Below, one piece after another: positions 25,701 through 36,800 of a DNA stretch of 64,000 bases; position 1 is the first letter of the stretch; every line of letters begins with the position of its first letter. The notes beneath the pieces were generated by a model. It did no database searches. It saw nothing but the letters and a program-made list of their open reading frames with translations, and had not been told where the DNA came from. A program made the translations under genes and the position numbers. Source of the DNA: Ancistrus triradiatus (Eukaryota > Chordata > Actinopteri > Siluriformes > Loricariidae); the NCBI GenBank assembly GCA_025084515.1, contig JAJAGP010000224.1:248001-312000 (forward strand). The letters run 5' to 3'.

Positions 25701-27961
25701 AGTAATGTTATGGGAGGAGTTCTGGATAATGCAGCATGCCCTTCATCAGGAGACAGTGAGTGTAAAAACAGTATTTATCACAGCTGGAGAGCTGAGACAC
25801 TCTGGATAATGGCATATGCTAAAAGGCTACAAGTAAATGTACTCAGGGCTGTGGTTTTCCAAAACATTGTTTGTCCAATTCACAAAAAAAGTAAAAAGGT
25901 GGACCCTCCAAAGCCAAAATATTGCCTTGCTGAACTTCAGTACAGATCAGTAATATGTTCTTATCCCTGTACTAAGATAATGCTCAGGAATTGTTATTCT
26001 TATTGTTGTCGATGATGACACTGCTGATCTTCTTCTTCTTCTTTCGGCTTCTCCCTTTATCAGGGGTCGCCACAGCGAGTTAAACGTTTCCACCTCCACC
26101 TGTCCTCCACGTCCTCTACTCTCACCCCAACTCCCTGCATATCTTCATTTACCACAACCAAATAACTCCTCTTTGGTCTTCCTCTCCGTCTCTTGCCTGG
26201 CAGCTCCATCTCCAACATCCTCCTACCAATATATCCACTATCCCTCCTCTGCACATGTCCAAACCATCTCAGTCTTCCCTCTCGAATTTTGTCTCCCAAT
26301 TTTCCAACTGTGCCTGTTCCCTATTGATGGATCTCTCTTAATCTGTCCATCCTGGACCACTTCCCTAAAGAGAACCTCAAACATCTTTAAGTTCTGCCAC
26401 CTCCAGCTCTGCTTCCTGTTCTCTTGTCAGTGCCACTGTCTCTAAAAACCCCCATACAACAAGGCTTGGGTCTCACTTACTCTCTAGTCAATCCTTCCTT
26501 TCCCCACTTTTGCTGCGACCCTTTTGTCACATTAGCACTCCTGACACTCTTCTCCACCCACTTCATCCTGCCTGTACTCTCTTCTTCACCTCTTTTCCAC
26601 ACTCCCCATTTCCTTGGACAGTTGATCCCAAGTACCTGAACTCCTGGACCTTTGTGACCACTGATCCCTGTATTTATGCATATTTAATAGCTCTGTAAGA
26701 TCAGATTTAGCTACAGCTTTTTCTTTTAGTTTTTGACACACATTACAAATAGCTTTTTTCAAACCAGAAGATCACTTACAGCTGAACTCAAAGGCTACTG
26801 AAAAAAAGCAGCTTACTAACGTAGCAGTGAGAGCAAGAGAGAGAGAGCGAAAGTACAAAAGTACAAGCACAACAGTCTTCTGAGTCATTATATTAAGCTA
26901 CATCACTAAATGTTTTGAAGCTGCCAGAATGAGGTAGGGATTTTCCTATGAGAACTAACAGAAATAGTGCTCCTGTTATCTGAATATTTGGATAACGGAG
27001 GTTTGACTGTACTTGTATTTTAGGTTTCTTGTATGCTAGGCACTCAACCACTGGTTATATAAAGCTTTATACGGTTCATCTGTATTGCAGTCTCTAAAAA
27101 CGTTTACAATCACAATTATAATAATACATGCAAATATCCTTTAAAAACACTTTGACAGGGACCTGTTACATTTTAGTTCAGACTTGCACTTCTTGTTCTT
27201 GACTTTGACTCACCTTCATTTGGATTCGGGCTTGAGTTGGACATCCTTTGGACTCAGTCTCTGCTGTTTGGGTCTAAGTCTTGTCTTGGACTAGACAAAA
27301 GTGGTCTTGACTACCCTTGCTGACTGTGGATTAAATCCCATGTTAGCCAGCACTTCTTGATCTTCTTTGGTCTTCCAAATAGTTGTTGCAAAGCGTTGGG
27401 GTGTGTTTTTGGGTCATTGTCCTGCTGCAATATGAAGCCTTCTCCACAAAGATGCAAACAACCCTTTTACTAGTGGTCTCAGACTTTTGTTCAAAATTTT
27501 TAAGAGCATCTTTAAAAATCAGACACTCTGAAGATAGTGTAGGAAAGTGAGCATCTGGAAGCGACTTAAAACAGGACTTTTTAGAAAACAAAATGCACTT
27601 ATATTCCCTAGACACTTTACGTAGTGGATGAACGTGTCATTGTTCTCGTTTTCACAGTTTACTGAATCAGCACCAATCACGTAGGTCACGTAGGCTTGAT
27701 TAGGCTACTTTTGAAGAAAAAAAAAATGCTGAAGATTTTAAAAAATCCTTTTTGAGCTCAGCCAAGTTTGTGCTGGTATTGTGTCTTTCCAAGTGGAGAA
27801 GAAAAGATGTGGAGAGGGAGTCACATTGTTGTGCTGTGGGAATAGGCCACACACAGAGAGACACAAATAAAGCTTATTATTATCTTTTTTTTTTTTTTTT
27901 TGTATGCTGTGTAATTTGAAAACATTGTCGTTTTTAATCCTCAGTGTACAGTGGCTGTATT

Positions 27962-28013
<52 letters not shown>

Positions 28014-30866
28014 ACTTCATAATAAAAGTACCAGCTCTTTACCGGAATGACACACACTGACAGTTATGTGGTATGTAGGCAGTTTAACAGATCAAATGCA
28101 TCCCTTTTATTTAGTAAATCTCAACACGTTGATGAGAAAAGTGCAGGTCAGCACAGAACCAATTACTGAGGACATTTATTCTTTTCGTTATGTTTTAGAC
28201 ATAACTACAACATGCTAAGAACTTAAAAAGTTCTGTTCTGTAGTGAACAGTGTAGATTTGCACATACCGTCTACCTCTCCAACATGTACATAACGTTTCC
28301 TCTTACATCCATTGGTCTTCCTTTATAGATCATTTGGAAAGCCTTTGCTGCCTCCGTGAGGTGGTTTGGAGAATTACACCAATGGCGTAGTGAAGCAATG
28401 AAGATCGAGTCGTTATCAGGGATTTCTTGACTGCTTGTTATACTGGGGCACACACGGAATTTAGAGGGACATAGTTGTACCCCTCTGCTTGCCAATCACA
28501 CGTAGGGGCACAACTGTGCATAAAAAATAAGCCTGTTAAACTCTAAATAGATTAAGTGATTTAACACTAAATGTGGTGTTGATCTGCCATGATGCCTTTG
28601 CTAGTATATTATACGGTTATAAGTGGCCAAAATAGATAGTTATGAGCTATCAGTCTTGCCTGCAGTGTGAGTAGCTTTCTTTTAAATATTTGTGGATATC
28701 CAATACTCCAAGGGAAAAGCTGAAAGAAACTGGCTCTGACTGAAAGCATTAGCTGCACAAGCTTTTGGAAAGATGCTGGGGCATTGTGTGTAATGTAGTG
28801 GCTATAGAGAATTTTTGTAGCGTGTCCTGTAGTTCTGCTTAGCAATCCAGGATAAAATTTTTACCGCTGTGATTTTAGTGGGGCACAGCAACATTTTACT
28901 GGGGCATGTGCCCCAGTATGGTTTTGAAAGACTGAGATGAACATAAAACAGGGTTTTTTATGACTCTACAGTTCTTTTAATCATTTAAAACATCACATGG
29001 AGATGTGTAGCTCTTCTGGCTAGGAGACAAGAGCCAGCTGCTGGAAACAGCAGTTACTGAGTTCCTGGGTTCTAATGTCGGGCTGGGCTTGCAACGTAAA
29101 TGTCAGCTAGTACAGTTCCAGAGTTCTGCCAAATATGTAGCCCCTTCCAAGGAAAATCTTTGCCTCTCCATTTTTGCCCAATGAATTCCAGTATAGGCAA
29201 CAAATTCACTAGGGACCAGGATAAGCAGGGACAAAACAGGACATGATGAAGATATGAATGTACTCCAGATTCCCTGCTCTGCTTTATGAGGTAGTAATGT
29301 CGTTCCTCTTTTTTTTGGTTTTGTGTAGCGTATCTTTGGTTCAACTGCAATTTTGGTTGGGAAGGCAGTCCCTCCTACTGTGGATGGAGTCTGGACAGCA
29401 TTGGAGAAGTGGAGTGGGTCATACAGAGCCACACCAAACCGCCCAAACCCCAACTGCCATATGTGCATAACACAGGTGAGGGTTTACTGGTCACTTACAC
29501 AAGGCAGCAAACTCTTATAAGTGGGATATTGATTAAACACAAGAATGTCATAATACAGTGTTTCACACTTGATTAAAGTTTAAATTTTAAAATTTGTAAG
29601 ATAAAGGGTGGCAAAAATTGAGAAACAAAATATGACAGATGTTTCTTTTCTTTCATCTTTTAGTGCCACTTACACTTGTAAAGCTTTTGTATCATATCAT
29701 GTTGTATAATTGTTTTTTTCTTTCATTAGATGAACCAGGAAACTTCATGTACACCACACTGCCCAGAGACATAGTCCATCCAGAGATAGAGGAAAAGTCA
29801 GAGATAGAGCTAGAGAGGGAGACGGAGAAAGCGAGGAAGACGGGGATGGACGGAGGTCGAACAGCAGAGTCAGAAAGACAGCCAGAAAGTGAAGGCGGGG
29901 TTGCACGCTTGGTTAGCGTTCCGGTTTCGGCTCCTGACGAAGATCTGTGCCTGTCATTCCGTTACCGCTTCACTGGAAGGAATACCAGCACTCTCCGTAT
30001 CAGGCAGAAGAGAGAGAGAGGAGGGGATGGTGTAAGAGAGAGCAGTGAGCCAAGAGAAGGACGACGAGAGAAAGACAGAGATGAGAGGAGGACAGAAGAG
30101 GAGGTGCTCATGTGGACAATGGAATGGCAGGACACCAAACACTGGAAAGAAGGAAGAGTTCTGATGCCTCGTTCTGAGAAACCGTATCAGGTACAAAGTT
30201 AAAATACTGCTTTCTGCTTTAATGTGTTTTTGTTATTATAAGGGTGTGTCTTTTTACGAATCAGAAATGTTTGTTTACAAATTTGTTGCACATAATAACC
30301 AGTCTTGACCATTTTGCATGGTTGCCATAAAGAATATGCTATTTGGGATCAATTACGCACCTGCAACGGGATTTTAAAGTTGTTTTTTTAAGGCAGGTAT
30401 AATCTGAAATGCAATTTAACACAGTGGTAGCAGATGTGTGAGAAACTAAATACTTTGTTTGAAATTGTTAACTTTTTAAACATCATAGGCCAAACAGTGG
30501 TGATTATATCACATTTTCCTCTTACCATCAGCAGTCTAACGTTTGATTTCACTTCAGGCTGCATTATATGCCATCTTTAAATCTGCCCTATTTTAGCTAT
30601 TGAATTACTAACTGCATTCATTTCCTAGACATGTACAATTATTTTATTATCATTTTATTATTTTACTTTTAATCTCAGCCAGTACGTACTACTATGGGTT
30701 TGGTTTGGACAGATGGCAGTGTTTTATATACTTAAGAACAAATGCAAACATGCTTTTCCTATGTATTTCTATGTACTTCATTATTTAAATAATCTATTAA
30801 ACTGCTGAAGCAAATTAGTACTAATTAAGTGGGATCTTATTAAATTAGAACCTAGGTCTGCCCACC

Positions 30867-30899
<33 letters not shown>

Positions 30900-33800
30900 G
30901 CATTCTTTGAACCCTATATTGCCATTCAGTGAACGAATGAAAGAAAAGGTTAGATACTCCATTAAAAGATATTTCATACTTCTGTGCTTCTATTCTAAGT
31001 TGATATGGATGGATATATAGGTAATGTATGCATAAACACATTTAAGATATTATTCAAGCAGCGCAGATGCCCATCACACTAGAGACCCAGGTTCGAGTCT
31101 TGGCGGTGCCTCTGGAATGGCTAGGTGCTGCCCAGACACAATTAGCTTTGTCTGAGTGTTAAAGATGGTAGATAGATACCTCTGTAGGTGTCTCCCATTT
31201 GCCAGTGAATAGAAGCTGGCCTATGTGTGGGCATGTCATGAGACTGGGGATTTGGACAGAACTAAACTGGAACAATGAATGTTAGGTGTTTGTCCTATTA
31301 TTAGGTGTAACCATGAAATGTTAGACTTATAAAAAGTGTGAATATAGTACACAGTACAGTACAGTAGAATAGTTTGTTTGAGAGCATGTCAGCTAAACAG
31401 CGCTGTAGGCTTACTGTTAGAATTAGTACTGTTTGAAATTAATGAAAAGTACAGGAATGCATCATTTAAAGTCCACAATGCATTCTGTGAAAGTGCACAT
31501 TGTGATCTTGTCATTGTCCGAACATCGTATTAATTATATGTACTTACAGTGGTGCAAGAAAGTATTTGGTCAGCCACTGATTGTGCAAGTTCTCCTACTT
31601 AGAAAGATGAGAGAGGTCTGTAATTTTCATCATAGCTACACTTCAACTATGAGAGACAAAATGAGAAAAACTCCAGGAAATCACATTGTAGGATTTTTAA
31701 AGAATTTAATTGTACATTATGGTGGAAAATAAGTATTTGGTCAATAAATTTGGTTCAACTCAATACTTTGTAACATAAGAAGCAAAACAGCACTGTTATA
31801 AATAGTCACTGACTTAGTAATAAAAAACCTGTTTGTGTGTTCATGCATTAGGTCATTATTGAGGGTGTTGTTTACGACACATCATCTGGTCATATCCTTG
31901 TGAGTAATGTGAGAATTGCCCCCGAACTGACTGGTGCTGAGTGTAAAGGTAAGCCACTGGCATCATACTGATAAGACTCTGCCTAATATACATTCCAAAC
32001 ATCACCTTTTAAGCACATGCACAAACCTTCCCTGCATTCCAGTACTGTCCTAACACACCCTCTCAAACATACCCCTGCCATTCCATCTTGGAAACATTCA
32101 AATGGTATTTTTGACTTGGTTCCCAAGCTTTTGACTGTCCCATACCTCCTAAGCCTTTGGTAGTTGAGTTGAGCTCGGATAAGTCTTTAGCAATGCAGCT
32201 GTCTTGCCAACATGTTTGGTAGTGGTAGAGGCCTAGTGGTGTCAGTGAAAAGGGGGTATCTTAAAGTGGCAACAGAATCATCAGTTTGTATCAGTGAATC
32301 AAATCAAAACCCTATAAAATATCATTTCCAAGCTGTATTTACACATTTTGCCTTGAAATATTAAAGTAACAAGGAAAACTCATTCTGACAAAAATAAAAC
32401 ACTTAAAACTAGAATAACAGGCTTGGAAAAGTTATCAGATGCCTAATATAGTTCTTCGTAGAGTCACCTTTGGGTGTACTTGGGAGCATTCGTTTTCTCT
32501 TCAATCCTGGCCAATTGCCTAGTTCCAATTCAGGCAAGGTGTTGGTGATGACGTATACTTCCTACTTCAAGTCAAGTCAAGTCATTAAACTGCTGAAGCA
32601 AATAGTCCACTAATTAAGTGGGATCTTATTAAAATTAGAACAAGGTCGGCCCACCACAGACAGAAGCAGACAGACAGACAGGACAGAGCATTCTTTGAAC
32701 CCTATATGCCATTCAGTTGAACGAATGAAAGAATAAGGTTAGTAAAAAAAACCCCTCCATTAAAAGATATTTAATATTCTGTGCTGATTCTATTCTAAAG
32801 TTGATATGGAGGATCTATAGGTAATGTAAGCATAACACATTTAGATAGTATTCAAGCAGCGCAGATGCCCATCACAACTTAGAGACCCCAGGTTCGAGTC
32901 TTGGCGGTTGCCTCTGGAATGGATAGGTGCTGCCCAGACACAATTTAGCTTTGTTGAGTGTTAAAGGATCGGTAGATAGATACCTATGTTAGCGTGTCTC
33001 CCATTTGCCAGTGAATAGAAGTGGCCTTATGTGGGGCAGTATGAGACTGGGGATTTGGACAGAACTAAAACTGGAACAAGAATGTTAGGTGTTTGTCCTA
33101 TATTAGGTGAACCATGGAAATGTTAGACTTATAAAAAGTTGTTGAATCTAGTAGTTACACAGTACAGTACAGTAGAATAGTTTGTGAGAGCACATGTCAG
33201 CTAAAACAGGACTGTAGGGTTACGTGAGAAGTAGTCTGTTTGAATTAATGAAAAGTACAGGAATGCTCATTTAAAAGGTCCACAATGCATTCTGTGAAAG
33301 TGCACATGGTGATCTTGTCATTGTCCGAACATCGTATTAATTATATGTACTTACAGTGGGGGCAAAAAAGTATTTAGCAGCCACTGAGTGTGAAGTCTCC
33401 TACTGGAAAGATGAGAAGAGGTCTGTAATTTTCATCATAGCTTACCTTAAACTAGAGAGGTAAAATGAGAAATAAAAATCCAGGAAATCCCCCATATGTA
33501 GGATTTACAAAGAATATTTAATTGTAAAATTATGGCGGAAAAAATAAGTATTTGGTCAATACAACTTTTGGTTAACCCCCCAATATGTAACATAACTTTT
33601 GTTGCAATGACAGAGGTTCAAACGTTTCCTGTAGTCTCACCAGGTTGCAGAACACTGTAGCTGGTATTTGGCCACATTCCTCCATGAAGATCTCCTCTAG
33701 AGCAGTTGAGGGTTTTGGGGCAACACGGACGTTCAACTCCCCCACACATTTTCTATGGGGTTGAGGTCTAATGACCTTTGAAATTTTTTATGGAGCACCC

Positions 33801-36800
33801 ATTCGTGTGCCCGGAGCAGTGTGTTCAGGTCATTGCTGGAAGACCCAGCCACGTTCCATCTTCAATGCTCTACTGATGAAGGAGGTGGGCTTAAACTTAC
33901 TATTCTTAAATCAAAACATGGCCCTGTTTCATTCTTACCTTAACACGGATAGTCGCCCTGTCCCACTTTACAGCCCCAAAACATGAGGTTTTCACCCCCA
34001 TGCTTCACAGTAGGTATGGCATAACTCAGAATTCTTCTTCCTCCAAACACGGCAAGTTGAGTTTTTACCAAAAAGTTCTATTTTAGTTTCATCTGACCAC
34101 ATGATATTCTTATGATATACTTTGGTCCCAGCTCTCTGCAGGTCATTCATCAGGTCCCTCCGTGTAGGTCTGGGATTTTTGCTTACCGTTCTCATGATCA
34201 TTTTGACCCCATGGGATGAGATTTTGCGTTGAGCCCACAGTTGATTTATTCAATTAAATTTAGATTCACTCTTCCCAGCCTGGTGCAGGTCTACAATTTT
34301 CTTCCTGGTGTCCTTCGACAGCTCTTTGGTCTTGGCCATGGTTGAGTTTGGAGTCTGACTGTTTGAGGCTGTGGACAGGTGTCTTTTATACAGATAACGA
34401 GGTCAAATAGGTGCCATTAATACAGGTATCGAGTGGAGGACAGAAGAGCTTCTTACAGAAGAAGTTACAGGTCTGTGAGAGCCAGAAATCTTGCTTGTTT
34501 GTGGGTGACCAAATACTTACAATTAAATTCTTTAAAAATCCTACAATTTTTTTCTCATTTTGTCTCTCATAGTTGAAGTGTACCTATGATGAAAATTACA
34601 GACCTATCTCATCTTTCAAAGTAGGAGAACTTGCACAATCAGTGGCTGACCAAATACTTTTTTACCCCACTGTATATACTACATATTATATTGCAAAGCT
34701 ATATGGGATAATGTAGTGCACTGGTATTGACTAAATAGCCTGTCCCACGATCCATGGACAGTTGAGAGCGAGAATCCAACCTGTGTCTTACCAGCACACC
34801 ATTTACAAGGAGTGTCACACCAGCCAAACACCATCTGGCTGCATGCTGGTCCGGGTGTCCCAAAACTGGCTCATTTCTCTCACTTTGTGTTTAATAAAAC
34901 TTTCTGCACCAGAGTCATTACAGCTCTTTATCTGGTGATGTATCTGGCAACATAATATATGGGTTTACCAGGTTAATAACCATTATACATTTTTTATTAT
35001 ACATTTATGTGATCGGACGTTGTATGAACAGACATTATACAGCGCATTCATGTACAGCTAAGATTGAGATCTATCTGCAATGTGTAAGAAGCAAAACAGC
35101 ACTGTTATAAATAGTCACTGACTTAGTAATAAAAAACCTGTTTGTGTGTTCATGCATTAGGTCATTATTGAGGGTGTTGTTTACGACACATCATCTGGTC
35201 ATATCCTTGTGAGTAATGTGAGAATTGCCCCCGAACTGACTGGTGCTGAGTGTAAAGGTAAGCCACTGGCATCATACTGATAAGACTCTGCCTAATATTC
35301 ATTCCAAACATCACCTTTTAAGCACATGCACAAACCCTCCCTGCATTCCAGTACTGTCCTAACACACCCTCTCAAACATACCCCTGCCATTCCATCTTGG
35401 AAACATTCAAATGGTATTTTTGACTTGGTTCCCAAGCTTTTGACTGTCCCATACCTCCTAAGCCTTTGGTAGTTGCGTTGAGCTCGGATAAGTCTTTAGC
35501 AATGTAGCTGTCTTGCCAACATGTTTGGTAGTGGTAGAGGCCTAGTGGTGTCAGTGGAAAAGGGGTATCTTAAAGTGGCAACAGAAAATCATCAGTTTGT
35601 ATTCAGTTTGTATCAGTGAATCAAATCAAAACCCTATAAAATATCATTTCCAAGCTGTATTTACACATTTTGCCTTGAAACATTAAAGTAACAAGGAAAA
35701 CTCATTTTGACAAAAATAAAACACTTAAAACTAGAATAACAGGCTTGGAAAAGTTATCAGATGCCTAATATAGTGCTTTGTAGAGTTACCTTTGGGTGTA
35801 CTTGGGAGCATCCATTTTCTCTTCAATCCTGGCCAATTGCCTAGTTCCAATTCAGGCAAGGTGTTGGTGATGACGTATACTTCCTACTTCAAGTCAAGTC
35901 AAGTCAGATCTATTTATATAGCGCTTTTTACAATGGAGCATTGTCTCAAAGCAACTTTACAAGTTTAGATTATCTCCTAATATCTATGTCCAATCCCAAA
36001 TTGAGCAAGCCTANNNNNNNNNNNNNNNNNNNNNNNNNNNNNNNNNNNNNNNNNNNNNNNNNNNNNNNNNNNNNNNNNNNNNNNNNNNNNNNNNNNNNNN
36101 NNNNNNNNNNNNNTTTTCTCTTCAATCCTGGCCAATTGCCTAGTTCCAATTCAGGCAAGGTGTTGGTGATGACGTATACTTCCTACTTCAAGTCAAGTCA
36201 AGTCAGATCTATTTATATAGCGCTTTTTACAATGGAGCATTGTCTCAAAGCAACTTTACAAGTTTAGATTATCTCCTAATATCTATGTCCAATCCCAAAT
36301 TGAGCAAGCCTAGGGCGACAGTGGCAAGGAAAAACTCCCTGAGTGTTATAGGAAGAAACCTTGGGAGGACCAAGACTCAAAAAGGGACCCAACCTCCTTG
36401 GGCGGCGTAGATGATAAATCTAAGAACGAAACTAAAGTCAGTACTTCTTAATGATGTTCAGAACATTTCTTTAAGGCACAGTTAAAGCCTCTGAAATATT
36501 TTTGTATCCTCCTACCTTGTGTCTTTATCCCAGTGGCTTTTTGAAAGCAGCTTTCTAGCACCTTTTACTTTTAATCTAAAGTAATCAGACCTCTAAAGTT
36601 TATATTAGGTGGCGTCCATGTAGCTTGGTGTATGATCCAGAAGGTGATTGGCTGTACCTGAGCCGAGTTTATATTACATACCCAAACCAGTTATTATACT
36701 AATCACATTTAATAATTGATTAGAATGTTGTTTTTATGACCCTCAACGTGAACATTATTTTTACTTACACAGCAGTAAATACAGCGGGAAAGGTTGTACT

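Larger units (their letters stand above)
24617..29328 (+). other. nrp1 intron (about 4.7 kb)
   Basis: Holds a reverse SINE (24658-24845), a split Tc1-type element (25191-25575 and 27330-27500), a LINE 3' fragment (26026-26690), a CT microsatellite (27963-28012) and a family P repeat (28430-28930). The rest is plain. Confidence 0.8.
30790..32582. repeat. Duplicated block, copy 1 (contains the 97-nt exon)
   Basis: 30790-31778 reappears at 32583-33590, and 31773-32582 reappears at about 35091-35890. The second copy has an extra 1.5 kb (rest of a Tc1-like element plus unique DNA) between these parts. The exon-side parts differ by about a dozen substitutions and one 14-base duplication in 800 bases, like two alleles. 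Confidence 0.85.
32583..35890. repeat. Duplicated block, copy 2 (with full Tc1-like insert; indel-rich at the left)
   Basis: 32583-33590 follows block A but with many one-base insertions and deletions (AATAAGGTT for AAAAGGTT, CAGACAGAAGCAGACAG for a clean CAGA run), as in uncorrected long reads. From about 34680 to 35090 the DNA is unique. From 35091 it is clean again. Confidence 0.85.

Noticed and set aside
26173..26698. Forward open frames at the LINE fragment
   Set aside because: Antisense shadows of the LINE ORF2 tail on the minus strand.
29760..30110. Retained introns explaining the MAM inserts
   Set aside because: No pyrimidine tract or good acceptor inside the GA-rich inserts, and the frame is open across both.
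31852..35257. Mutually exclusive alternative exons
   Set aside because: The two exon copies are identical at every base and their introns also match, which fits an assembly duplicate better than functional alternative exons.
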